The notes under the pieces were generated by a model. That model searched no databases. It was not told where the DNA came from and saw only the letters and a program-made list of their open reading frames with translations. A program made the position numbers and the translations under genes. A stretch of 64,000 nucleotides of DNA from an uncultured Bacteroidales bacterium (lineage in GTDB: Bacteria; Bacteroidota; Bacteroidia; Bacteroidales; Paludibacteraceae): NCBI GenBank assembly GCA_934728255.1, contig CAKVEC010000006.1:1-64000 (forward strand), given 5' to 3'. This document shows positions 33,427 to 41,904 of the stretch, in pieces; position 1 is the first letter of the stretch, and each line of letters begins with the position of its first letter.

Positions 33427-35289
33427 ATGAAACATCTGCTTTTCCTGCTTTCCGCAGTCCTGCTGCTTTCCGCCTGCAATCGCACTCCGCAACTCGGACG
33501 AGACGCCGACGGGAAAGTCATTGCGGCTATGACCACCGATGAGAAAATCCGTCTCCTCGTGGGCACCTGCACCGACTGGCCTATGCCACCCGTTCCCGCA
33601 CCCAACACCATTCATCGCCCGTGGATTCCCGACGGCTATTACGAGAATATGCCCAACTCCGCCAAGATGAAAGGGCGTGTCAGCGGCTCGGCAGGGCAGA
33701 GTTATGCCATCCCCCGTCTCGGTATCCCCGCTGTCGTCTTCGCCGATGGACCCGTAGGTATCCGTATCGACAGTTTCGCTACGGCGTTCCCTTCCACCAC
33801 CCTCCTCGCTTCCACGCGCGATACGGCACTTATCTATGAGGTAGGCAAAGCCATCGGTGAGGAAATGGTATCGTACGGAGTGGATATTCTCCTCGCCCCG
33901 GGTATCAACCTGATGCGCAATCCGCTCTGCGGACGCAACTATGAGTATTTCTCGTCCGACCCTGACCTGACGGCGGAAGTGGCATCGGCATACATACGCG
34001 GTGTGCAGAGCCAAGGCGTTGGTACGTGCCTCAAGCACTTTGCTGTCAACAACCAGGAGACCTACCGCAATGGCATTGATGTACAACTGCCCGACTCGCT
34101 TATGCGCGGCTTGTACCTGCGTGCCTTTGAGAAAGTGATACGCGAGGCCAAACCGTGGACGGTGATGTCCTCCTACAACAAAATCAATGGCACCTATGCA
34201 AGCGAAAACCGCTATCTCCTTACCGACATCCTCCGCCACGAATGGCATTTCGACGGCTTTGTGATGACCGACTGGTGGGCGGAGGAAGACCCCGTCCGTA
34301 TGCAGCAGGCAGGCTGCGATATGCTGATGCCGGGTACTCCTGACCAGATACGGATTCTTACCGAAGCGGTTGCCAATGGCACGCTTGATGAAGCCGTATT
34401 GGATACCAACCTGATGCATGTTCTGCCTGTTATCCGCCGTACTTTGGCATTCCGCGGTATCGAGGCAACCAACCATCCCGACCTCCGTGGTCATGCAGCG
34501 TTGGTACGCAAAGTGGCATCCAAAGGAATGGTCTTGCTGGAGAACAACGGCGTCCTGCCTATGGCACCCGACACCACGCAGCGTATCGCCCTCCTCGGCG
34601 TGGGCAGTTACAATGTCAATGTGGGCGGCAGCGGCAGTGGCAACGTAACACGCGCCTACAAAGTGTCGCTATACGATGCGCTTTCTGAAGCAGGATATAC
34701 CCTTGACGAACCCTCAACCACTGCATATCGCCACTATGTCGCCGAGTCGCTGGCGGCACAAGCACCCGAGAACTTCTGGACTATCCCTGTTGTTCCCGAG
34801 AAAGCCCTGTCTATAAAAGAAATCAACCGTCTTGCCAAGCAGAACGACATCTGCTTGCTTACGCTCCAGCGTATGGCAGGCGAAGGAGCGGACAGAACGC
34901 TGACCAAAGGCGACTACTATCTCACCGATTTGGAACAGTCCTTGTTGCGCGACGTCTGCGCCGCTTTCCATCGGGAGGGCAAACAGGTGGTGCTGCTGCT
35001 CAATATCGGAAGTTCTATCCATCTCACCGATGTCCGCAGTCTCCCCGATGCCATCCTGCTTACATGGCTCCCCGGTCAGGAAGCAGGGCACTCTATGCTC
35101 GATGTGCTGACAGGAGTAGTCGCCCCGCAAGGCAAACTGCCTATGCCGTTCTATATGGAATATACCGACGTGCCGTCTGCTGCCAACTTCCCCTCGTCGG
35201 ACGGCGACCCCAACAAGGTATGCTACCATGAGGGCTATGCACAACCCGCACGCACTCTCTATCCGCTCGGCTATGGACTAACCTACTAA
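33427..35289 (+). CDS. Glycoside hydrolase family 3 enzyme, lipoprotein
   Basis: 620 residues from the ATG at 33427 (an ATG at 33418 adds three residues). Lipobox LLSAC after MKHLLFLLSAVL predicts a periplasmic or surface lipoprotein. GH3 (alpha/beta)8 domain: RLGIPAVVFADGPVGIRIDS, CLKHFAVNNQETYRNGIDVQ, and GFVMTDWWAEEDP with probable nucleophile Asp282. The second domain has KGMVLLENNGVLPM and VLLLNIGSSIHLTD. The protein stops right at LYPLGYGLTY, where most GH3 enzymes of this type continue into a fibronectin-III-like domain, so that domain is absent. Exo-acting beta-glucosidase or related activity is expected; the sugar is unknown. Confidence 0.92.
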   Translation: MKHLLFLLSAVLLLSACNRTPQLGRDADGKVIAAMTTDEKIRLLVGTCTDWPMPPVPAPNTIHRPWIPDGYYENMPNSAKMKGRVSGSAGQSYAIPRLGIPAVVFADGPVGIRIDSFATAFPSTTLLASTRDTALIYEVGKAIGEEMVSYGVDILLAPGINLMRNPLCGRNYEYFSSDPDLTAEVASAYIRGVQSQGVGTCLKHFAVNNQETYRNGIDVQLPDSLMRGLYLRAFEKVIREAKPWTVMSSYNKINGTYASENRYLLTDILRHEWHFDGFVMTDWWAEEDPVRMQQAGCDMLMPGTPDQIRILTEAVANGTLDEAVLDTNLMHVLPVIRRTLAFRGIEATNHPDLRGHAALVRKVASKGMVLLENNGVLPMAPDTTQRIALLGVGSYNVNVGGSGSGNVTRAYKVSLYDALSEAGYTLDEPSTTAYRHYVAESLAAQAPENFWTIPVVPEKALSIKEINRLAKQNDICLLTLQRMAGEGADRTLTKGDYYLTDLEQSLLRDVCAAFHREGKQVVLLLNIGSSIHLTDVRSLPDAILLTWLPGQEAGHSMLDVLTGVVAPQGKLPMPFYMEYTDVPSAANFPSSDGDPNKVCYHEGYAQPARTLYPLGYGLTY

Positions 35290-35318
35290 AAAACAGATAA
35301 TCAGATACTCCCTACAAT

Positions 35319-36887
35319 ATGAAAACGTTCTTATTCATACTCTTATCGTTCTTCTATCCGCAGCAACAGGAATGGTTACGCATAGCGGAGGAAGCCAAAC
35401 CCGAGTTGCAAGAGACGGTTGTGCAACCCGTTACGCTGGTTACTCCCGTACAAGACCCTACCGCTTTTCAGGGCTGGCGCATGGAACCTGTGGACGGCTT
35501 GGACAATTATTTCCAAGTATCCATGAAGCAGAACCCGTCGGTCATTGTCGACTTTGGTCGCCATCTTACGGGCTACTACCAATTCCGCCTGCGTACTACT
35601 TTCCGTTGTCAGGACGGACCTATCCGTATCCGCTTTACCTTTGCCGAAGTGCCGTCCGAACTATGCACGCCTTTCGACCCTTATACGGGCACACTCTCCC
35701 GTGCATGGCTGCAAGATGAGGTTATCACGCTGATGGACATCGAGCAGGATATTCGTCTTTCCCGCCGCGTAGCCTGCCGCTATGTCAAGATCGAACTCAT
35801 AGCATCTTCGCCCGACTTCGACTTCCGTTTTGCGGATATGTCTTTCGCTGCAGTGTCATCGGCCAACACCCTCCCCGAATTGCAGAACAAATCTTCGCTG
35901 TCGGATACCATTGCTCATATACAGGCGGTCGCAGTAGAAACCCTGCGAGAATGTATGCAAACCGTCTATGAAGACGGACCTAAACGCGACCAACGCCTGT
36001 GGATAGGCGATGTCTATCTTGAATCGCTGGCAAACACATACTCTTTCCGCAACCACGCCCTCACGCGCCGCTGCCTCTATCTCCTTGCCGGATTGGCTGC
36101 CGAGGACGGACGTCTCCACGGCAATGTCTTTGAGCGTCCCGAGCCGCACCCGCAAGTCGGTTCCCATCCCGAGGACTATGCACTCCTCTACAATGTAACC
36201 CTCCTCAATTATCTTCGTGCTTCCGGTGATACCGCTACCGCACGCGACCTCTATCCAGTGGCGGTACGTCAGATGGAGTATGCCCTCTCTATCTATGGGC
36301 AATACGACGGACATTGGCTTTTCTTCGACTGGCGCGATGCCGTAGAGAAAACCGCTGCTATGGAATGCCTCACGGTCTTTGCACTCCACCGTTCCGCCGA
36401 CCTTGCCGAAACTCTTGGCGATAAGGCACAAGCCAAAGCGTGGCGCACGCATGCCGCACAAACCAAACGGCAAATCCGTCGCGATTTTCTCAATACCGAT
36501 ACGCATATGCTCGCCGACCGCGGGCAGTACAACGAGATAACCCAGATATGGGCTGTCCTCTCCGGTGTGCTCTCGCCTAAGGAAGGCAAACAGGCACTCA
36601 CAAATATGAAGCAACGCTCCGATGTTGTCCGCCTCGGTACACCCTATGCCAACCACTACTATGTCGAGGCACTCATCGCTTGCGGAATGAATGTCGAGGC
36701 GCGCCGCCACGTGATTGACTACTGGGGAGGTATGGTCGCCAAAGGGGCTGACACGTTCTGGGAGGTATATGACCCCACCAACGAGTATTTGTCGCCTTAT
36801 AATTTCTTCCCTGTAAACAGTTACTGCCACGCTTGGTCGTGCACGCCGGTTTATTTCATTCAGCGTTATCCGGAGATTTTCCAATAA
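35319..36887 (+). CDS. GH78-like alpha-L-rhamnosidase (compact form)
   Basis: 522 residues with an N-terminal hydrophobic segment (MKTFLFILLSFFYP), presumably exported. A beta-sandwich (~35-190) precedes an (alpha/alpha)6 barrel. The barrel begins with EDGPKRDQRLWIGDVYLESL, matching the catalytic-acid motif of GH78 (D-x-P-x-R-D-x-R ... GD), and ends with KGADTFWEVYDPTNEYLSP, where Glu is the likely base, then NSYCHAWSCTPVYFI. It is much shorter than typical 700-1000-residue GH78 enzymes, lacking extra beta domains. Releasing terminal L-rhamnose would feed the rhaBATD genes of the same operon. Confidence 0.8.
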   Translation: MKTFLFILLSFFYPQQQEWLRIAEEAKPELQETVVQPVTLVTPVQDPTAFQGWRMEPVDGLDNYFQVSMKQNPSVIVDFGRHLTGYYQFRLRTTFRCQDGPIRIRFTFAEVPSELCTPFDPYTGTLSRAWLQDEVITLMDIEQDIRLSRRVACRYVKIELIASSPDFDFRFADMSFAAVSSANTLPELQNKSSLSDTIAHIQAVAVETLRECMQTVYEDGPKRDQRLWIGDVYLESLANTYSFRNHALTRRCLYLLAGLAAEDGRLHGNVFERPEPHPQVGSHPEDYALLYNVTLLNYLRASGDTATARDLYPVAVRQMEYALSIYGQYDGHWLFFDWRDAVEKTAAMECLTVFALHRSADLAETLGDKAQAKAWRTHAAQTKRQIRRDFLNTDTHMLADRGQYNEITQIWAVLSGVLSPKEGKQALTNMKQRSDVVRLGTPYANHYYVEALIACGMNVEARRHVIDYWGGMVAKGADTFWEVYDPTNEYLSPYNFFPVNSYCHAWSCTPVYFIQRYPEIFQ

Positions 36888-36922
36888 TGATTGCTTAACA
36901 ATCACTTAAATATCTTACTATT

Positions 36923-38329
36923 ATGAAAAAACTTTTATGTTCATTGAGTTTGCTGGCATTGCTGCCCGCCACCCTGATACAGGCGGCAGATCCTGTCAAA
37001 GACTCGCACGGTTTTGGCACGTATGTGGTAAAAAACCTGCCTATGTATGAACGGGACGGACATAAACCGAATATAGATAATGGAGTCAGAAATTATATTG
37101 ATTTGTATGTAGTTTCCTATGGCGATTATATTTGTTTCAAACAGGTTGTCTGCGGTGAACATGCATTTGATGCCTCTAACATTTGGAACAATCAGTTGTG
37201 GATATGGCGAGTTGGAGCAACAGATGAGGATAAAGACATACCCTGTTTTGTCCGATCTGCGGATAATAGGGTAGCCTACTCAGAACCTATGAATAATGGT
37301 CTGTCTGACTATGGCGATGATGCTATCCAACTCAGTGCGTATGCCAAGATCTTTTATAGTCCTGAATCTTGTAGCGACTTGTTCGACTATAAGCGCGGCT
37401 ACATCAACACCCCGACCGGGGACCAAGTCGTACCTACGTTTGAAGCCGCTCTGTCGTACAACGAGGACAACACCCAAGCCACGGTTACGTTCTCCAATCC
37501 GAGCGAGGAAGTCTTCTGGTTCATTGAGAACGGCAGCAGCAAGTCTATCCAGTTCCAAGATGCCTATACATTCTCTGTGGCTGACGCACAATCGGTCATC
37601 GTCTATGCGGTGGACTTCGATGGCAATATGAGCCTCCCCTACCAAGTCTTCCCGCAAGTGCAGATTACCGACCAAGCCGACAATGCCGCTACAATCGCTG
37701 CCAATACCGGCAAACAGGTAGATGTTGCGCTGACCCGTTCGCTCTCGCCGGACTACTGGAACACCATCTGCCTGCCGTTTGATATGACCGCGGAGCAAGT
37801 GCAAACCTATTTCGGAGCTGGTACGCGCATCGTCTCTTTGGCAGATGCACGCCTTGCCGACAATGGCGAACTGAGCCTCGTCTTCACTGATGTACAGACT
37901 ATCACAGCAGGCACTCCCTATTTGATTCAGCCTTCGCAGCAGGTGGTCAACTCGCTTATTTCGCAAGTTGTTCTCTCCTCAGCGCAGCACCCTGTTACGA
38001 TTGCGGGTATTGTGGAGTTTGTCGGACTGACCGATGCTGTTACGCTTCACGCCAACGACAACTCGGTCATATTTCTTGGGGCTGACAATTACTTGTATTT
38101 TCCCTCCGAGACGGCTGCCATTCGCCCATTGCGTGCCTATTTCCACCTGCTCACTGCTTCTCAGCAAAAAGTGCGTTCAGCCCGCATTGCTTTCCGCAAC
38201 GAGGTTACCACCGATATGGAGGAACATACAATGGCAGATACCCCGCAAAAAGTGCTTGTCAACGGACAAATATATATCATCTATCGGGGTAACACATACA
38301 ATACCCAAGGACAAATCGTAAATCTATAA
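36923..38329 (+). CDS. Secreted PUL protein of unknown function with C-terminal tail
   Basis: 468 residues; signal peptide MKKLLCSLSLLALLPATLIQ followed by AADPVKD. A first strand-rich domain (~25-165, many aromatic residues, LWIWRVGATDEDKD) could bind carbohydrate. The middle part is Ig-like (EAALSYNEDNTQATVTFSNP), and a third domain carries ALTRSLSPDYWNTICLPFDM, a sequence seen often in Bacteroidales surface proteins. The C-terminus NGQIYIIYRGNTYNTQGQIV is the shared tail. No enzyme motif recognised. Confidence 0.75.
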   Translation: MKKLLCSLSLLALLPATLIQAADPVKDSHGFGTYVVKNLPMYERDGHKPNIDNGVRNYIDLYVVSYGDYICFKQVVCGEHAFDASNIWNNQLWIWRVGATDEDKDIPCFVRSADNRVAYSEPMNNGLSDYGDDAIQLSAYAKIFYSPESCSDLFDYKRGYINTPTGDQVVPTFEAALSYNEDNTQATVTFSNPSEEVFWFIENGSSKSIQFQDAYTFSVADAQSVIVYAVDFDGNMSLPYQVFPQVQITDQADNAATIAANTGKQVDVALTRSLSPDYWNTICLPFDMTAEQVQTYFGAGTRIVSLADARLADNGELSLVFTDVQTITAGTPYLIQPSQQVVNSLISQVVLSSAQHPVTIAGIVEFVGLTDAVTLHANDNSVIFLGADNYLYFPSETAAIRPLRAYFHLLTASQQKVRSARIAFRNEVTTDMEEHTMADTPQKVLVNGQIYIIYRGNTYNTQGQIVNL

Positions 38330-38333
38330 TCGT

Positions 38334-38456
38334 ATGAAAACATATATTCAACCCCGCACCGAGGTGCTCAACCTGCAGTGCAATCAGTTGCTGATAGGTA
38401 GCAATAACATCGGCTTGCGCGATGGCGGCTGGATGTCTCCCGCTGATGCTATCTGA
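38334..38456 (+). CDS. 40-residue microprotein
   Basis: Reads MKTYIQPRTEVLNLQCNQLL, then IGSNNIGLRDGGWMSPADAI. It starts 5 bp after the preceding stop and lies 37 bp before the next secreted protein, same strand, no overlap, A-rich upstream. The pattern (MKxYIxP-xxEVxxL, then a hydrophobic LL and a glycine/acidic tail) resembles small Bacteroidales proteins that I recall as common but uncharacterised. Function unknown. Confidence 0.7.
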   Translation: MKTYIQPRTEVLNLQCNQLLIGSNNIGLRDGGWMSPADAI

Positions 38457-38493
38457 ATGGACGCTTTTTACTCACAACTAAATATCAGTTATT

Positions 38494-39747
38494 ATGAAAC
38501 ACATCTACACTTTGTTGCTGGCTATTGCAGCTGCAACGACAATGGCGCAAGCCGAAACACGTTTCTATTTCTTTCGTCAGGGGACAACACTCCCCGCTGA
38601 GGTAAATAGTATCGATTTGCGCAGCGAACAAGGTTCTTCCATTCAGTGGAATAACCTTACCCTCATACCTGACACCACTGATTTTGCCTATATCAAGGTC
38701 GCAAACTCGTGGTTCTCGTTCAATCAGAACCTGCTTGCCGCTACCGATATGTCGGCGGTAAAAGACGGGTATTTTGTGATGAAGTTCCGTTCCAACCTGG
38801 CTTGTTCTGACCAATCCAATGCGCTCAATATCCGTTTGAATAATGATGTAAGTTACCAACTCCGTGATGCACAGTACTTCGACGGTAACTGGCACACATT
38901 GGTTTACAAGATAGCCGATGCCGCCAATCACCCTGTTTATACGGAATCGATGTCGGGCACGCAGTTCCAACTCCATACCGACGGGTTGGGCGAGGGATAC
39001 ATCGCTATTGATGTGGCATATCTTACAGATGATGCAACCAATTTGGATTCCGGTACCGCCGGCACTATTATCACTACCGAACCCGAGGAGATACCCGAGC
39101 AGGACGAGCAGCGTATCTACTTGCGCAAAGGTTCTGCCATTACACCTGACGGGGTAATGGAAACCGACTATACAGAAACCTCTTTTGTTACCTCCGAGTG
39201 GTGGAATTGTACGCCGTCAGCCGAGTTCCTCGGTATCACTACACAGGAGCAATGGTGGTTCAATTTCCAACTGAAAAACAATGCTATGGTGGACCTCTCA
39301 TCCGTCTATCGCACATGGCGTATGGTAGTTTGCCTGCGTAGTGAGGTGGTTGAGAATGGTACTGACCGCGGACTTACCATCGAACTTGGCGGCAATGCAC
39401 AGAATCTTGACTTGGTTACCACCTATGCCGATTCGGCAAAGTTTGTCGTCAAAGAGTTGCCTTTGGAGAATGTACTGCAAGGAGCCAAGCACTTGTCTAA
39501 ATCAGCGGCGGGGGCTACCGTGGCTACTTTCTCCTCCGGCAATAATAATGCGGCAGGGCGTACTATACAATTCGATTATATCTATTTTACCAACGAGAAA
39601 GCCACTCCTTCTGCTGTCCCGAACACCGATATGCCGCAGCATTCATTGGATATGAACGCTCCTTTCTATGACCTGCTCGGGCGTCGCGTAGATACTTCCT
39701 ATCGTGGTGTGGTGCTACAAAACGGACAAAAATATATTCTGCAATAG
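38494..39747 (+). CDS. Secreted two-domain putative carbohydrate-binding protein
   Basis: 417 residues; signal peptide MKHIYTLLLAIAAATTMAQA. Two similar ~160-residue beta domains follow: TRFYFFRQGTTLPAEVNSID ... and QRIYLRKGSAITPDGVMETD ..., separated by an acidic linker (TEPEEIPEQDEQ). Both have Trp-rich faces (NSWFSFNQN; SEWWNCTPSAEF, QWWFNFQLKN), suggesting glycan binding. The end carries FYDLLGRRV and GVVLQNGQKYIL, the fullest form here of the sorting-like tail. No catalytic residues seen. Confidence 0.75.
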   Translation: MKHIYTLLLAIAAATTMAQAETRFYFFRQGTTLPAEVNSIDLRSEQGSSIQWNNLTLIPDTTDFAYIKVANSWFSFNQNLLAATDMSAVKDGYFVMKFRSNLACSDQSNALNIRLNNDVSYQLRDAQYFDGNWHTLVYKIADAANHPVYTESMSGTQFQLHTDGLGEGYIAIDVAYLTDDATNLDSGTAGTIITTEPEEIPEQDEQRIYLRKGSAITPDGVMETDYTETSFVTSEWWNCTPSAEFLGITTQEQWWFNFQLKNNAMVDLSSVYRTWRMVVCLRSEVVENGTDRGLTIELGGNAQNLDLVTTYADSAKFVVKELPLENVLQGAKHLSKSAAGATVATFSSGNNNAAGRTIQFDYIYFTNEKATPSAVPNTDMPQHSLDMNAPFYDLLGRRVDTSYRGVVLQNGQKYILQ

Positions 39748-39753
39748 CAAATA

Positions 39754-41115
39754 ATGTCTACCCGTCATTTCATATTGTCTTTTCTTGTTTGTGCCTTGGG
39801 CTGTATGCCTTGTGTATGGCTCAGTGCGCAGACTCGTAGCCCGAAACGCGGCATCGGTTTCGACCAAAACAAGATGCAAGCCGCCGACTTTGCCGCCCTC
39901 TCCCCTTCCGTCAGTTGGGGCTACTGCTGGAGTACTTCCACGTGGCAGGATACATTCGGCAACGGGGTAGCCTTCGTCCCTATGACGTGGAACGGAGGCT
40001 ACAACGCCGCCGACCTCCGGCAATACCTCACAGCGCACCCCGAAGTGGAATACCTCTTGGCGTTCAACGAACCCAACTTCCGAGACCAAGCGAATATGAC
40101 GCCTTCCGCTGCGGCTGCGGCTTGGGGCGGCTTGCAAGCCATTGCCGATGAGTTCGACCTCAAACTTGTCTCGCCTGCACCCAACTGGTGTGGCTATTGT
40201 GTGGAGGAAAACGGCACTACCTACAACAGCCCCTACGACTGGTTGCGCGATTTCTTTGCTGCCTGCACCGACTGCCGTGTGGACTATATCGCCGTCCATT
40301 TCTATATGGGCAATCGCGATGCCGTCAAAGGCAGTATCGAGCAACTGTACAACCAATTCCGCAAGCCTATTTGGCTCACCGAGTTCAATATGGACAAGAA
40401 CGGTATGGGCGACAATGGCACGGCCGATGAGCAACGCGCATTTATGGTGGATATGATCGACTGGATGGAGCAAGACCCCCGTATATTCCGCTATGCATGG
40501 TTTCTTGCGCGTGGAGGTATCTTGCCCGACTTGCTGACTTCCAAAACAGGTGAACTCTCCCTGTTGGGAAATGTCTATGCCAATATGTCGTCTTATGATA
40601 CTGCGTTTTACCACTCCGTGGGGCGTATCGAGGCAGAGCATTATGTTCGTATGCAGAATGTCTCGTTGGTCGAGAGTACCGATACCGACGGCAACCTATC
40701 TGTCGGTTATACTTCCGTAGGCAGCAGTATCGACTATCAGATAGACATTCCCGCTGCTGACGAGTACTGCCTGTCGCTCCGTACTGCAGGCGAACAGACT
40801 ACGCAAATAGCCATTGATATCGATGGTGTAGAACAAACCGCTTTCACCCTTCCCGCCACCGGCGGTTGGACAACGTGGCAAAACACAGAAACCATATTCG
40901 CTCTGTCTGCCGGCAAACATACCTTGCGTATTCGTCTTACAGATGGATCGTGCGATTTTAACTATCTTACCCTTTCTTTACCCTCTGCACTCAACAGGCT
41001 ATCCTCAGGGAATGGACAGGGAAACCGCAAGGAAATAGATACGGTTGGGCAATTCCGTATTTTCCACAATGGTGTGGCATACAACGCCATCGGACAAACA
41101 GTAAATAACAACTAA
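39754..41115 (+). CDS. Secreted GH128-like endo-glucanase with CBM6-like domain
   Basis: 453 residues; signal ends near LSAQ. The catalytic TIM barrel (~30-285) has SPKRGIGFDQN, LLAFNEPNFRDQANMTP (acid/base Glu106) and PIWLTEFNMD (nucleophile Glu210), the pattern of GH128 (glycosyl hydrolase catalytic core; known members cut beta-1,3-glucans). Residues ~290-410 form a CBM6-like module (GRIEAEHYVRMQNVSLVEST, SIDYQIDIPAADEYCLSLRT, GKHTLRIRLTDGSCDFNYLT). It ends in the shared tail VGQFRIFHNGVAYNAIGQTV. Paralogue of 41905-43314. Confidence 0.88.
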   Translation: MSTRHFILSFLVCALGCMPCVWLSAQTRSPKRGIGFDQNKMQAADFAALSPSVSWGYCWSTSTWQDTFGNGVAFVPMTWNGGYNAADLRQYLTAHPEVEYLLAFNEPNFRDQANMTPSAAAAAWGGLQAIADEFDLKLVSPAPNWCGYCVEENGTTYNSPYDWLRDFFAACTDCRVDYIAVHFYMGNRDAVKGSIEQLYNQFRKPIWLTEFNMDKNGMGDNGTADEQRAFMVDMIDWMEQDPRIFRYAWFLARGGILPDLLTSKTGELSLLGNVYANMSSYDTAFYHSVGRIEAEHYVRMQNVSLVESTDTDGNLSVGYTSVGSSIDYQIDIPAADEYCLSLRTAGEQTTQIAIDIDGVEQTAFTLPATGGWTTWQNTETIFALSAGKHTLRIRLTDGSCDFNYLTLSLPSALNRLSSGNGQGNRKEIDTVGQFRIFHNGVAYNAIGQTVNNN

Positions 41116-41136
41116 CTTTATAAATCAATTACAATT

Positions 41137-41886
41137 ATGAAAAAAATCTCTTTTCTTTCGCTGCTTCTTGTAGCAATGTGTGCAAATCTTTTTGCTGAAG
41201 GTCGTACCTATTTTATCTTCGATGAGTTCCTCAAACAAGATCAGTACACCTACCAGCCCTACAACAACATCTGGATTTGGCAACGTGATTATGTCGGCGA
41301 ACCCAAACCGAACACCTTGGATATCGCTGCCGGTGCCGACGAAGGTCCTAACGGGGCAATGTATTCCGAGATGACCGCCGATAGCAAAAATGACGGTTGG
41401 GGCGGATTGGCTTTTGTCTATGAAAAATGCAATATCGACCTTTCCAAAGTTACCGAGAACGATGTACTCAGTTTCTATGTAAAAACCAATATCTATAATG
41501 CAGAGGGAACGGCTGTAAATCTCACCATCGTCGGCACAGACAATACCAAATATGATCTGGCTATCAACAACGATATGATGACGCAAGCCGAGCGCGATAA
41601 CAAGACTTGGAAGCAAATCTCTATCCCTGTCTATCAGATGATGGACAAAGGCTGGAAACCGGGTGTCATTACGGGAACGAATGTAATGTTTATCCAACTC
41701 AATGTCAATACTCTTACTGCGGGCGTAAGCAAAATCTCATTTGCGGAGATGTTCATCGGCAATCCTTTCGAAACACCCATCCATAACACAACTATTGAGG
41801 CAAAGGCTATCAAGACCATCGAAGACGGTCAGGTGGTAATTTACCGCGGTAACACCCGTTATAATGCGCTTGGTGTTGCTTTCTAA
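41137..41886 (+). CDS. Secreted single-domain putative carbohydrate-binding protein
   Basis: 249 residues; signal MKKISFLSLLLVAMCANLFA. One beta-sandwich-like domain (GRTYFIFDEFLKQDQYTYQP, NNIWIWQRDYVGEP, DGWGGLAFVYEKCNIDLSKV, MFIQLNVNTLTAGVSKISFA) laid out like the domains of 38494-39747 and reminiscent of CBM folds. Tail DGQVVIYRGNTRYNALGVAF. It lies between the two GH128-like genes with short gaps (21 and 18 bp). Confidence 0.72.
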   Translation: MKKISFLSLLLVAMCANLFAEGRTYFIFDEFLKQDQYTYQPYNNIWIWQRDYVGEPKPNTLDIAAGADEGPNGAMYSEMTADSKNDGWGGLAFVYEKCNIDLSKVTENDVLSFYVKTNIYNAEGTAVNLTIVGTDNTKYDLAINNDMMTQAERDNKTWKQISIPVYQMMDKGWKPGVITGTNVMFIQLNVNTLTAGVSKISFAEMFIGNPFETPIHNTTIEAKAIKTIEDGQVVIYRGNTRYNALGVAF

Positions 41887-41904
41887 CTATACTCTATCAA
41901 AGAA

